Assembly: GCF_014650715.1 (NCBI RefSeq)
Contig: NZ_BMVM01000031.1
Location: 1 to 64,000, forward strand
Direction of reading: 5' to 3'
From: Streptomyces bluensis
GTDB taxonomy: Bacteria; Actinomycetota; Actinomycetes; Streptomycetales; Streptomycetaceae
Length of the DNA: 64,000 nucleotides
How positions within the stretch are numbered: position 1 is the stretch's first letter; each line of letters starts with the position of its first letter. This document shows, piece after piece, positions 1-8,190 of the stretch. The notes under the pieces were generated by a model. That model made no database searches. It was not told where the DNA came from and saw nothing but the letters and a program-made list of their open reading frames with translations. The position numbers were made by a program, and so were the translations under genes.

Positions 1-51
1 CACACGTCAGTGATCGCCGTCACCCGTCCCCAACCTCCGTGGACAGAACAC

Positions 52-138
52 CTAGGGCCTGTGTCGAAAGTGGCGCCTGCCGGGCGACGCCTGGCACGCC
101 CTCCGGGCGGACGACGCCACTTTCGACACAGGCCCTAG
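52..138. mobile_element. MITE-like palindromic element, IS701-related
   Basis: A 24-bp perfect inverted repeat (52-75 against 115-138) begins and ends with CTAG and encloses about 39 bp. The left 48 bp match the left end of the IS701-family element at 54489 at 41 of 48 positions, including the internal GCCTGGCACGC. The element has no coding capacity. IS701-family elements are known to duplicate a 4-bp YTAR-type target, which CTAG fits. The right CTAG supplies the TAG stop of hemE, so the hairpin could also end hemE transcription. The relationship to IS701 is inferred from sequence similarity only. Confidence 0.7.
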
Positions 139-1223
139 CGCGCGGACCGCGTGTGGACGTACTCGACGAGGTGGGTCAGGGCGTCGGGGTTCGTGGAGGG
201 CATGACGCCGTGGCCCAGGTTGAAGATGTGGCCCTCAAGACCGGCAGCCGCGTCGAGCACCTCGCGGGCCTTGGTCTCCACGGCCTCGCGGGAGGCGAAG
301 AGGACGGTGGGGTCGAGGTTGCCCTGGAGCGCCTTGCCGGGGCCCACGCGGCGGGCGGCCTCGTCGAGTGGGACGCGCCAGTCGACGCCGACGACGTCCG
401 CGCCGGCCTCGCCCATGAGGCCGAGCAACTCGCCGGTGCCGACGCCGAAGTGGATGCGCGGCACACCGTACGGCGCGACCGCCTCGAAGACCTTGGCGGA
501 CGCGGGCATGACCGAGCGGCGGTAGTCGGCGGGTGCGAGGGCGCCCGCCCACGAGTCGAAGAGCTGGACGGCGCTGGCGCCCGCCTCGATCTGCACCTTC
601 AGGAAGGCCGAGGTGATCTCGGCGAGCCGGTCGAGCAGGTCGGCCCACAGCTGCGGGTCGCCGTACATCATCGCCTTGGCGTTCTCGTACGTGCGGGACG
701 GGCCGCCTTCGACGAGGTAGCTCGCGAGGGTGAAGGGCGCGCCCGCGAAACCGATGAGCGGGGTCTCGCCGAGCTCGGCGGTGAGCAGACCGATGGCCTC
801 GGTGACGTAGCCGACGTCCTCCGGGGTCAGGTCGCGCAGCTGGGCGAGGTCGGCGCGGGTGCGGATCGGGTTCTCCACGACCGGGCCGACGCCGGGCTTG
901 ATGTCGAGGGCGATGCCGATGGCCTTGAGCGGGACCACGATGTCGCTGAAGTAGATCGCCGCGTCCACGTTGTGCCGGCGAACCGGCTGGAGCGTGATCT
1001 CCGTCACCAGCTCCGGACGCATGCAGGACTCCAGCATCGGGATGCCCTCGCGCACCTTCCGGTACTCGGGGAGGGACCGGCCGGCCTGCCGCATGAACCA
1101 CACCGGCGTGTGCGGCACGGGCTCGCGCCTGCACGCCCTGAGGAAGGCTGAATCCTGGACCGCGTCGCGCTGGGGGGTCGTGGCGGTCGGCTGGTGGCCC
1201 GAGGGGCCGACGTTGGCACTCAC
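135..1223 (-). CDS. hemE: Uroporphyrinogen decarboxylase
   Basis: This cytosolic enzyme removes four carboxyl groups from uroporphyrinogen III to give coproporphyrinogen III in haem synthesis. The protein has 362 residues, close to the family's usual 350. It carries the N-terminal signature region PVWFMRQAGRSLPEYR, with the invariant arginines, and the later GHGVMPSTNPDAL region. The reading frame opens further upstream, but the GTG at 1223 (start MSANVGPSG) is preferred because homologues begin there. The stop codon TAG lies inside the CTAG border of the palindromic element at 52-138. The gene is divergent from the DUF3000 gene. Confidence 0.95.
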   Translation of the reverse strand: MSANVGPSGHQPTATTPQRDAVQDSAFLRACRREPVPHTPVWFMRQAGRSLPEYRKVREGIPMLESCMRPELVTEITLQPVRRHNVDAAIYFSDIVVPLKAIGIALDIKPGVGPVVENPIRTRADLAQLRDLTPEDVGYVTEAIGLLTAELGETPLIGFAGAPFTLASYLVEGGPSRTYENAKAMMYGDPQLWADLLDRLAEITSAFLKVQIEAGASAVQLFDSWAGALAPADYRRSVMPASAKVFEAVAPYGVPRIHFGVGTGELLGLMGEAGADVVGVDWRVPLDEAARRVGPGKALQGNLDPTVLFASREAVETKAREVLDAAAGLEGHIFNLGHGVMPSTNPDALTHLVEYVHTRSAR

Positions 1224-1427
1224 GACGGAAAGTCTCGCACGCCCTGTGCCGCCTCCGACGCCGGGTGGGGTCGGCACAGGGGCTCCGCGAGGCAGCCGAA
1301 GGGGGCCCGCGGCGGCGTGCGAAGGCCCGGTACAGGGCGCCGCTTTCGCTCAGCGCGATGCGACCGTGACCCGGCGCACGGGTGTCTCTCCCTGCGCTCG
1401 GGCTCCGTTCCCCTTAATGTTCCCCGC

Positions 1428-2102
1428 ATGGCTGCGGCTCAGGGACGACTGTCGGACGGCGCTGGCGGAATGGACGACGCGACGGAGGGGGACCGGGAAG
1501 CGATGGAGACGGAGACGGCTCCGCTGCCCTTCCGTACGGCCGTCGACGCGCTGGGGGCCGCGACACCGCGGCCGGAGATCGAGATCGAGCCCACGCGCGC
1601 GCCGCAGCGGCTCGCCCCGTACGCGTACGCCCTGGAGGCGTCGGTCCTCGACGGCGACGAGGACCTGGCCGACGGCCGCCTCATCCTCCTCCACGACCCT
1701 GCGGGACACGAGGCCTGGCAGGGCTCGTTCCGTCTGGTCACCCTGATCCGCGCCGAGTTGGAGCCGGAGATGGCCGCCGACCCGCTGCTGCCCGACGTGT
1801 GCTGGGCCTGGCTGACGGGCGCGCTGCAGGCCCGCGGTCTGTCGTACGGCGAACCGAGCGGCACCGTCACGCGGGCGAGCTCCCACTACTTCGGCGGCCT
1901 CCGCGCCCGCCCCGCCGCCTGCCAGATCGAGATCCGCGCCTCCTGGACGCCCCGTGAGGGCCTCGGGGGCGTCCCCGACACCGCTTCCCACCTCGCCTCC
2001 TGGTGCGATCTGCTCTCCCAGGTCGCCGGCCTGCCACCGGCGGCCCCGGGCGAGGCGTCCGTGGTCACACTGCCCCAGCGCCGGGGACCGCAGCCGCGCT
2101 AG
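1428..2102 (+). CDS. DUF3000 family protein
   Basis: A 224-residue acidic cytosolic protein of the actinobacterial DUF3000 family, whose function is unknown. The conserved body runs from about residue 30 (PFRTAVDALG) to residue 210 and contains the typical stretches RLAPYAYALEA and GRLILLHDPAGHEAW. There is no signal peptide or membrane segment. The ATG at 1428 has no obvious ribosome binding site, so leaderless translation or a start at 1470 or 1503 is possible. It is divergent from hemE; this pairing is conserved in Streptomyces as far as I recall. Confidence 0.85.
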   Translation: MAAAQGRLSDGAGGMDDATEGDREAMETETAPLPFRTAVDALGAATPRPEIEIEPTRAPQRLAPYAYALEASVLDGDEDLADGRLILLHDPAGHEAWQGSFRLVTLIRAELEPEMAADPLLPDVCWAWLTGALQARGLSYGEPSGTVTRASSHYFGGLRARPAACQIEIRASWTPREGLGGVPDTASHLASWCDLLSQVAGLPPAAPGEASVVTLPQRRGPQPR

Positions 2103-2140
2103 CCCCAGGGCACGTCAAGGGCTGGTTCCGCCGCACCCCG

Positions 2141-2220
2141 AGATCGCGCACGTGCCCCCGAGATCGCGCACGTGCCCCGGAGATCGCGCACGGCCGCCGG
2201 AGATCGCGCACGGCCGCCGG
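2141..2220. repeat. Four 20-bp tandem repeats
   Basis: The unit starts AGATCGCGCACG and recurs at exact 20-bp spacing at 2141, 2161, 2181 and 2201. The first two copies end in CGTGCCCC-type sequence and the last two in CGGCCGCCGG, so the array looks like two rounds of duplication. It begins 38 bp after the DUF3000 stop codon and has no gene-like reading frame. It is not a CRISPR array, because there are no unique spacers. Confidence 0.9.
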
Positions 2221-2250
2221 CGGCGCCGCCCCGTTCGCCAATGGGCTGCC

Positions 2251-2304
2251 TCGTTCACCAGGGGTTCGCTCGCCGGCAGGGGTTGGTTCGTTCACCAGAG
2301 GTTC
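2251..2304. repeat. Duplicated 17-bp motif
   Basis: TCGTTCACCAGGGGTTC at 2251-2267 recurs with one change at 2288-2304, 37 bp apart. It lies just downstream of the 20-bp tandem array. No function is evident. Confidence 0.7.
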
Positions 2305-2604
2305 CTCGGCGCCCTCCACGGCCCTTTCGGCCTGATCATGCATCCCCGCCTCTCACATCACCCTTTCGCCCCTACCTCTTTGTCGATACGGCCACTTTCG
2401 GACCGGTATCGACGCAGAGCGAACCCGTTCGATCTTCGAATGATCGAAGGCGTGTCCGAATTGTACGGATTGTTACTCACCAAATCGTGATCACTCCCTA
2501 AAGGAGCATGCGTCGGGTGCCGAAGACGTCTGTGACCTTGAAAGCACGGTTCGTCCCGGCTTCGCCCCCACGAGCCGGCCCCGTCCCGCACCCCAGGAGG
2601 CCTG

Positions 2605-3267
2605 GTGTCCGTTCTCCTAGAGCAGCCCGCAAGCCTGGTCGCCTACCGTCCGAACAAACCCACCGCGATGGTGGTGGTGGCCGACCCCCGCGTCCGCTCC
2701 ACCGTCACCCGCCACCTCTGGGCGCTCGGTGTCCGCGATGTCATCGAGGCCTCGTCCATCGCGGAGGCCCGTCCCCGCATCGGCAATCCCCGAGACATCT
2801 GCGTCGCCGACGTCCACCTTCCGGACGGCTCCGGCCTCACACTCCTGTCCGAAACCCGCGCCGCGGGCTGGCCCAACGGCCTCGCCCTCTCCGCCGCCGA
2901 CGACATCGGCGCCGTCCGCAACGCCCTGGCCGGCGGTGTGAAGGGCTACGTCGTCACCGGTACGCGGACGAACATCGGCCTTCCCACCCGCCCCGGCGCC
3001 GCCCCCATCGGCTCCGCGGCGGCCCGTATGCACCGCCGCCCCCCGGGTGCCCCGAGTCACCCGGGTGGCTACCGCGAGCTGTCGGGCCGTGAGGTCGAGG
3101 TGCTGCGCCTGGTCGCCGAGGGCCAGTCCAACAAGGCGATCGGCGTCTCGATGGGCCTGTCGGCGCTCACCGTCAAGAGCCACCTCGCCCGCATCGCCCG
3201 CAAGCTCGGCACGGGCGACCGCGCCGGGATGGTGGCGGTGGCCCTGCGCACAGGGATCATCCACTGA
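2605..3267 (+). CDS. LuxR-family response regulator
   Basis: A 220-residue DNA-binding regulator. Residues about 20-125 form a receiver-like domain with a likely phosphorylated aspartate in CVADVHLPDGSG and a conserved lysine in GGVKGYVV. Residues about 150-215 form a LuxR/GerE helix-turn-helix (LSGREVEVLRLVAEGQSNK, then ALTVKSHLARI). The GTG start follows AGGAGG by six bases. No histidine kinase gene is adjacent, so it is an orphan regulator here, and the acidic pocket of the receiver domain is only partly canonical (VVVADPRV rather than DD). Its target genes cannot be told from this sequence. Confidence 0.88.
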   Translation: MSVLLEQPASLVAYRPNKPTAMVVVADPRVRSTVTRHLWALGVRDVIEASSIAEARPRIGNPRDICVADVHLPDGSGLTLLSETRAAGWPNGLALSAADDIGAVRNALAGGVKGYVVTGTRTNIGLPTRPGAAPIGSAAARMHRRPPGAPSHPGGYRELSGREVEVLRLVAEGQSNKAIGVSMGLSALTVKSHLARIARKLGTGDRAGMVAVALRTGIIH

Positions 3268-3294
3268 GCACAGGACGGTGCCCGACGACCGGTG

Positions 3295-3340
3295 CCCCGT
3301 GTCCGGGACCGACGGCCCCGCGCCGATCCCGGACACGGGG
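3295..3340 (+). terminator. Hairpin after response regulator
   Basis: A perfect 14-bp stem, CCCCGTGTCCGGGA at 3295-3308 with its complement at 3327-3340, encloses an 18-base loop 28 bp after the stop codon. There is no T-tract, as is common for Streptomyces terminators. Confidence 0.75.
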
Positions 3341-3448
3341 TACGTGAACCGATCGGCTCCGTCTACCGCGTTGCGACGGCCCGCGCGCCGGAAGGCGTTC
3401 ACCGACACATGTGGCGCGTGTGGTGCGTGACTGGATTACGACCCTACG

Positions 3449-3482
3449 ACGTCCGCCGACGGAACGTTCCGTCGGCGGACGT
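3449..3482. terminator. Loopless 34-bp palindrome
   Basis: Two 17-base arms (ACGTCCGCCGACGGAAC and its complement) meet with no loop, 27 bp upstream of the RNase D start. It may end read-through from the response regulator or act as a dimeric protein site. The -10 region of the RNase D promoter would have to lie within or just after it. Confidence 0.6.
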
Positions 3483-3508
3483 TGTGCATACACAGATACC
3501 CTTGACAG

Positions 3509-4798
3509 GTGACCGACGCCCAAAAGACCGCAGCAGACAGCTCACTGCGAACCACCGGAGGCGCCCCTCCGGACGACGGCGGATCTTCTGCGACGGAGGC
3601 GCCGATTCCTTTGCTGGAGCCTCGGGACGGCATTCCATCGGTGATCGCCGACGATACCTCGCTCGCCAGGACGATCGCCGCGTTCGCCGCCGGGTCCGGT
3701 CCCGTCGCCGTGGACGCCGAACGCGCGTCCGGGTACCGGTACGGCCAGCGCGCCTATCTCGTCCAACTGCGCCGCGAGGGCGCGGGCACCGCGCTGGTCG
3801 ACCCCGTCGCCTGTCCCGATCTGTCGGGCCTCGGCGAGGCCGTCTCCGGTGTGGAGTGGGTGCTCCACGCCGCCACCCAGGACCTGCCCTGCCTCCGTGA
3901 GATAGGCATGGTTCCCAGGCGGATCTTCGACACCGAACTCGCCGGGCGCCTCGCCGGCTTCCCCCGGGTCGGCCTCGGCGCGATGGTCGAGGGTGTCCTC
4001 GGCTACGTCCTGGAGAAGGGGCACTCCGCCGTCGACTGGTCCACGCGCCCGCTCCCCGAGCCATGGCTGCGGTACGCGGCGCTCGACGTCGAACTCCTGG
4101 TCGACCTGCGGGACGCCCTGGAGAAGGAGCTCGACCGGCAGGGCAAGCTGGAGTGGGCCCGGCAGGAGTTCGACGCGATCGCGTCCGCGCCGCCGCCGGA
4201 GCCCCGCAAGGACCCCTGGCGCCGTACGTCCGGGATGCACAAGGTACGGCGGCGACGCCAGATGGCCGTCGTACGGGAGCTGTGGGAGGCCCGCGACCGC
4301 ATCGCGCAGCGCCGGGACATCTCGCCCGGCAAGGTGCTCAGTGACGCGGCCATCGTCGAGGCCGCGCTGGGCCTGCCGGCCAACGTGCACGCGCTCGCCT
4401 CGCTGAACGGCTTCGGGCACCGGATGGGCCGGCGCCAGCTGGAGCAGTGGCAGGCCGCGGTCGACCGTGCGAAGGCGCTGCCGGATGCCCGGCTGCCGCA
4501 GCCGGGGCAGCCGGTGACGGGGCCTCCCCCGCCGCGTGCCTGGGCCGACAAGGACCCGGCGGCCGCGGCACGGCTGTCCGCGGCGCGCTCCGCGGTTTCC
4601 GGGTTGGCCGAGCAGCTGAACATGCCTCAGGAGAACCTGATCACTCCGGATACCGTGCGGAGAGTGTGCTGGGAACCGCCGGGTTCCGTCGATGCCGAGT
4701 CGGTGAGTGCCGCGTTGGCCGGCTACGGTGCCCGGCCGTGGCAGGTCGAGCAGGTGACGCCGGTGTTGGTGGCGGCGTTGTCCGTGAAGGGTTCCTAG
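3509..4798 (+). CDS. rnd: Ribonuclease D family exonuclease
   Basis: A 429-residue 3'-to-5' exoribonuclease of the DEDD superfamily, expected to trim structured RNA ends in the cytosol. The catalytic acids are visible in order: DAE in GPVAVDAERASG (about residue 70), D in HAATQDLPCL (about residue 125), and YAALDVELLVDL (about residue 190). An HRDC domain follows at about residues 235-315. The first 45 residues are low-complexity and variable. The GTG start has a weak ribosome binding site. It stands alone and converges on the mannoside ABC operon. Confidence 0.9.
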   Translation: MTDAQKTAADSSLRTTGGAPPDDGGSSATEAPIPLLEPRDGIPSVIADDTSLARTIAAFAAGSGPVAVDAERASGYRYGQRAYLVQLRREGAGTALVDPVACPDLSGLGEAVSGVEWVLHAATQDLPCLREIGMVPRRIFDTELAGRLAGFPRVGLGAMVEGVLGYVLEKGHSAVDWSTRPLPEPWLRYAALDVELLVDLRDALEKELDRQGKLEWARQEFDAIASAPPPEPRKDPWRRTSGMHKVRRRRQMAVVRELWEARDRIAQRRDISPGKVLSDAAIVEAALGLPANVHALASLNGFGHRMGRRQLEQWQAAVDRAKALPDARLPQPGQPVTGPPPPRAWADKDPAAAARLSAARSAVSGLAEQLNMPQENLITPDTVRRVCWEPPGSVDAESVSAALAGYGARPWQVEQVTPVLVAALSVKGS

Positions 4799-4821
4799 CC
4801 GCCAAGAGGGTTCTCCTCGTA

Positions 4822-4871
4822 CGGCGGCTGCGGGTTCGTCGTGGTTGCTCGCGCGGTTCCCCGCGCCCCTT
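4822..4871 (-). repeat. Dispersed Streptomyces repeat, copy 1
   Basis: The reverse complement reads AGGGGCGCGGGGAACCGCGC, followed by GAGCAACCAC and further similarity to the sequence at 19471-19520. It lies directly after the RNase D gene. This kind of GGGGCGCGGGGAACTGCGCGA sequence is, from memory, scattered through many Streptomyces genomes at the 3' ends of genes. Confidence 0.65.
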
Positions 4872-4873
4872 TT

Positions 4874-4904
4874 GGGGGCCTGCGGCCCCACTCGGCAGGC
4901 CCCC
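4874..4904. terminator. Bidirectional hairpin between RNase D and ABC permease
   Basis: GGGGGCCTGC (4874-4883) pairs with GCAGGCCCCC (4895-4904), with an 11-base loop. It sits between two convergent genes and touches the permease stop codon at 4905-4907. Confidence 0.75.
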
Positions 4905-5759
4905 CTATTTCGTCGCCCCCCTCACGAACCCGTTGTAGATGTACCGCTGCAGGAACAGGAACACGATCAGCGTGGGCAGGATCACGAGGACCGCTCCCGC
5001 CGAGATGACCTCCCAGTGGGCGTCGAAGGGGCCCTTGAAGCGGAACAGGGACGTCGAGATCACGCCAAGATCCTTGGACGGCATATAGAGGAAGGGGATG
5101 TAGAAATCGTTGTAAACGGCGATCCCCTTCACCATCACCACCGTGGCGATCGCGGGCTTGAGCAGCGGGAAGATGATCTTCCGGTAGATGGTGAAGGCGT
5201 TGGCGCCGTCCAGGCGGGCCGACTCGTCGAGTGAGATCGGGATCGATCGCACGAACTGCAGGAAGATGTAGATCGACACGATGTCGGTGCCCGTGTAGAG
5301 CATGATCGGCGCCCAGCGGCTGTCGAACATGCCGAAACCGTTGACGATCTGGAAGGTCGCCACCTGGGTGGTCACACCAGGAACCAGGGTCGCGAACAGG
5401 AACAGCGCGACGACGAGCTTCCGGAAACGGAAGGTGAAGCGGTCGATCGCGTACGCCGCCATCGAGCCGATGATCACCGTTCCCGTGATGGCGAAGAGCA
5501 GGATGAAGGCCGTGTTGCCGATGGCCATGAGCATCCTGCCGTCCTGGAACGCCGTCACGTAGTTGTGCAGGTTCAGCAGGTCGCCGGGCAGGCTGAGCGC
5601 ACCGCTGTCGTCCGCCATCTCCTCGGAGGTCTTGAGCGATGTCAGGAAGACGACGGCGAGTGGCAGCAGTACCACCACGCTCGCCACGACCAGCGACAGG
5701 TACGTGAGCGTTCGGGCGACTCCCCTGGTGACCGCGGGCGTCGGGGCCATGAGCCTCAT
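4905..5759 (-). CDS. Carbohydrate ABC transporter permease, MalG type
   Basis: A 284-residue inner-membrane permease with six predicted membrane helices, the first at about residues 17-38. The ATPase-contact EAA loop is visible as ESARLDGANAFTIYRKIIFP near residue 180. It works with the adjacent MalF-type permease and binding lipoprotein to import a carbohydrate. The gene's ATG overlaps the upstream permease stop (ATGA), which implies translational coupling. No ATPase is encoded nearby; Streptomyces carbohydrate importers of this class usually borrow the shared ATPase MsiK. The substrate is probably a mannoside, judged only from the divergent mannosidase. Confidence 0.88.
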   Translation of the reverse strand: MRLMAPTPAVTRGVARTLTYLSLVVASVVVLLPLAVVFLTSLKTSEEMADDSGALSLPGDLLNLHNYVTAFQDGRMLMAIGNTAFILLFAITGTVIIGSMAAYAIDRFTFRFRKLVVALFLFATLVPGVTTQVATFQIVNGFGMFDSRWAPIMLYTGTDIVSIYIFLQFVRSIPISLDESARLDGANAFTIYRKIIFPLLKPAIATVVMVKGIAVYNDFYIPFLYMPSKDLGVISTSLFRFKGPFDAHWEVISAGAVLVILPTLIVFLFLQRYIYNGFVRGATK

Positions 5760-6712
5760 ACGAGATCCACCTTGTCGTCGGGGACCAGTCGGCGCTGCAC
5801 CCAGGTCACCGCCAGGATGATCAGCAACAGGACGACCGCCGCGGCCGACGCCAGACCCGTCTTGTTGAACTGGAAGGCCAGCTTCACCGTCTGGATCACA
5901 AAGGTCTCGGTGCCGGTCGCGCCGCCGGTCATGATGTAGGGGATCTCGAAGACCGCCAGCGAGCCGGAGATCGAGAGGATGACGGTCAGGCCGATCACCG
6001 GGCGGATGCCGGGCGCGATGATGTACCGGAACTGCTGCCAGCGGTTCGCGCCGTCCAACTCGGCGGCCTCGTACAACTCGCCGGGAATCGACTGGATCGC
6101 GCCCAGGAACAGCACGAAGTTCAGGCCCATGTAGCGCCAGACCGACACACCCGCGAGCGAGACGTTCGCCGACGTCGACGTACCCAGCCAGGCGCGGTCC
6201 GAGTCATGGCCGAACAGGCTCAGCAGCGAGTCCAGTGTGCCGCCGTCCTGGAAGAAGTAGAGGAAGACGAAGCCGATCGCCACCCCGTTGATCAGATACG
6301 GGAAGAAGAGCACGCCCTTGAAGAAGTTCCGGAAGCGGACGTTGAAGCTGAGGATCGTGGCGAAGTACAGCGCGAGGCCGATCTGGACCACCGAGGCGGC
6401 GAGGTAGTAGCCGCTGACCAGGAAGACCTGGAAGAGCTCCGCCCTGGTGAAGATGTCGACGTAGTTCTCGACTCCGGTGTAGTGGAGTTCGGGGCTGACA
6501 CCGTCCCAGTCGGTGAAGCTGTACGCCACCATGTTGGCGACCGGCGCGTAGGTGAAGGTGACCAGCAGCGCGAGCGGCGCGGCCAGGAAGAGCCAGGGGG
6601 TCACTCGCCGCCACACCCGTACCTTCCGCGGAGGACGGGACGTCCCGGCGTCCTGTGGCGGCGCGGCGGCCGGTGACCGCGCCGCCTTCTCCGTCCGAGT
6701 GGTGTGCGTCAT
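5756..6712 (-). CDS. Carbohydrate ABC transporter permease, MalF type
   Basis: A 318-residue inner-membrane permease. A 45-residue charged N-terminal tail precedes the first membrane helix (about residues 37-58), and five more helices follow. The EAA motif is present as ELYEAAELDGANRWQQFRYI near residue 220. It overlaps the binding-protein gene upstream (stop and start share bases at 6712) and the MalG-type gene downstream, so the three are one operon. It forms the membrane channel together with the MalG-type partner. Confidence 0.88.
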   Translation of the reverse strand: MTHTTRTEKAARSPAAAPPQDAGTSRPPRKVRVWRRVTPWLFLAAPLALLVTFTYAPVANMVAYSFTDWDGVSPELHYTGVENYVDIFTRAELFQVFLVSGYYLAASVVQIGLALYFATILSFNVRFRNFFKGVLFFPYLINGVAIGFVFLYFFQDGGTLDSLLSLFGHDSDRAWLGTSTSANVSLAGVSVWRYMGLNFVLFLGAIQSIPGELYEAAELDGANRWQQFRYIIAPGIRPVIGLTVILSISGSLAVFEIPYIMTGGATGTETFVIQTVKLAFQFNKTGLASAAAVVLLLIILAVTWVQRRLVPDDKVDLV

Positions 6713-8028
6713 CAGGACCCCAGGGCCTCTTCCGCCTCGGTCCAGCGCCTGCCGAGGCCGGAGAGGAAGTCGTCGACGTCGCCGTCCTTGGCACCGCGGG
6801 CGAGGTCGACCAGGTCCTGGCGGTAGTCGGGCGCGTAGATGCCGACCTCCGAGGCGTTGTCGATCTCCTTGACCAGTGCGCCCTCGCTGTCGTCGACCTC
6901 GATGAGCTTCACACCGGCGTCCTCGTACGCCTTCAGCACGTCGGGCAACGGAGCGTCCCTGAGCGGGGACATGGCCAGGTTGTCGGCCACGTACGTGGAC
7001 TTCTCCGTGAACCAGTCGATCCAGGCGCGGGCGGCCTCCTTGTGCGGGGAGTGGACGTTCACCGCCTGGTTGTAGTCGGGGGCGGCGGTCGCGCAGAACT
7101 CACCGTCCACCTGGGTGGGGAAGGGCATGAACCCGATGTCGTCGGGGTCGCTGCCGGCCTTCTCGGCGGCCTGCCGGAACTGGATGATCGCCCAGGTGCC
7201 GAGCCACATCGTGCCGATCTCGCCCTTCGCGAGCCGGGGCTTGGACGCCTCCCAGTTGGTGGTCGTGGGGTCCTTCTCGGCCAGGCCCTGGTTCACGATG
7301 TCGTACAGGAGCCGGTCACCGACTCGGAGGTCGGCGCCCTCGGCCCACGGGTCCCCCTCGGTCAGCCTGGTGGTGGCCCGCGTATCGCAGTGCACCGAGC
7401 CGTTGACAGACGTCCACGAGGTCAGCGGCCACATGTCCTTGAAGTTCGTGTAGTACGGGACCGCGTCCGTCCTGGACTTGATGGCCTTCAGCGCGGTGAG
7501 GAACTCGGCCGGAGTGGTGGGCCAGTCGGTGACCCCGGCCTCCCGCCAGACCTTCTTGTTGTAGACGAAGCCGGGCATCACGCCGTTGGTGGTCTGTCCG
7601 TAGACCTTGCCGTCGACCGCGGTGTAGTCGGTGAAGCGGTACTTCTCGCGGCGCTCGGCCTCGGTGCCCAGCGAGGCGAAGAACTTGGGGTAGTCGTTCT
7701 TCTTGATGACGGCCGGGATCATGAGGACGTCGCCGTAGTTCTCCGTGTTCATACGGATCTTGACTTCGGCCTCGTAACCGGTGATGGCCTCGAATTCCAC
7801 CTTGACCTTCGGATAGGTCTTGTTGAATTCATCCGCGTACTTCTGCATCGTGCCGTCCTGCACGATGTCGGTCCGGTGGGTGAGGACCTTGATGGTTCCG
7901 GACACCTTCGACGGGTCGTCAGGTGCCTTCGCGTCCGCGCCTTTCGACGTGCCGCCGCTGCCCGTGCAGCCCGCGGCCATGAGCGCGGCGGCCAGCAGTG
8001 TTCCGATGAGACTCCTGCGATGGTTCAT
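6712..8028 (-). CDS. Carbohydrate-binding lipoprotein of ABC importer
   Basis: A 438-residue extracellular solute-binding protein of the family 1 (MalE-like) type. The N-terminus is a lipoprotein signal ending in the lipobox LMAAGC (about residues 16-21), so it is lipid-anchored outside the membrane. The frame opens at 8061, but ATG 8028 follows a GGAG ribosome binding site and gives a normal signal peptide (MNHRRSLIGTLL). It delivers a sugar to the two permeases downstream. Its promoter faces that of the beta-mannosidase gene across about 160 bp holding two ACCGGT-centred dyads. Confidence 0.88.
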   Translation of the reverse strand: MNHRRSLIGTLLAAALMAAGCTGSGGTSKGADAKAPDDPSKVSGTIKVLTHRTDIVQDGTMQKYADEFNKTYPKVKVEFEAITGYEAEVKIRMNTENYGDVLMIPAVIKKNDYPKFFASLGTEAERREKYRFTDYTAVDGKVYGQTTNGVMPGFVYNKKVWREAGVTDWPTTPAEFLTALKAIKSRTDAVPYYTNFKDMWPLTSWTSVNGSVHCDTRATTRLTEGDPWAEGADLRVGDRLLYDIVNQGLAEKDPTTTNWEASKPRLAKGEIGTMWLGTWAIIQFRQAAEKAGSDPDDIGFMPFPTQVDGEFCATAAPDYNQAVNVHSPHKEAARAWIDWFTEKSTYVADNLAMSPLRDAPLPDVLKAYEDAGVKLIEVDDSEGALVKEIDNASEVGIYAPDYRQDLVDLARGAKDGDVDDFLSGLGRRWTEAEEALGS

Positions 8029-8098
8029 GTGCACCAGCTCCGTTCGGGGACGGATGAGCACGAATGGGTTGGCTGGTTCGGCACTCTGACAGCCCGTA

Positions 8099-8112
8099 CT
8101 GAACCGGTAAAG
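8099..8112. promoter_or_regulatory. Candidate LacI operator 1
   Basis: The sequence CTGAACCGGTAAAG shares the pattern CTNNACCGGTNNAG with a second copy at 8168-8181; with one more base on each side it is ACTNNACCGGTNNAGT. It is near the expected promoter of the transporter operon. A LacI-family regulator is encoded in the mannosidase operon. Confidence 0.5.
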
Positions 8113-8167
8113 TCCCTATTTCGCCAAGGGTTCCGAAACATTTCGGGCAGTGTTCTCGGACACTGGA

Positions 8168-8181
8168 CTGGACCGGTTTAG
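8168..8181. promoter_or_regulatory. Candidate LacI operator 2
   Basis: CTGGACCGGTTTAG lies 10 bp before the mannosidase ATG and repeats the CTNNACCGGTNNAG pattern of 8099-8112. Binding here would block the mannosidase promoter or early transcription. Confidence 0.5.
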
Positions 8182-8190
8182 GGAGTGCGC

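Larger units (their letters stand above)
2103..2604. other. Gene-free intergenic region with repeats
   Basis: About 500 bp separates the DUF3000 gene from the response regulator. It holds four 20-bp tandem repeats (2141-2220), a duplicated 17-bp motif (2251-2267 and 2288-2304), a dyad at 2428-2448 (TTCGATC / GATCGAA) and an AT-richer stretch at about 2380-2500 that probably contains the regulator's promoter. An AAAGGAG-ATG at 2499-2510 opens a frame with poor codon structure that overlaps the regulator; I do not call it a gene. Confidence 0.6.

Noticed and set aside
2141..2220. Possible CRISPR array
   Set aside because: The 20-bp units are directly adjacent with no unique spacers, and no cas genes are present.
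2508..3092. 194-codon frame with AAAGGAG-ATG upstream of the response regulator
   Set aside because: It overlaps the regulator in another frame, and its protein is Arg/Pro-rich without structure; the AGGAGG-GTG of the regulator is clearly better.
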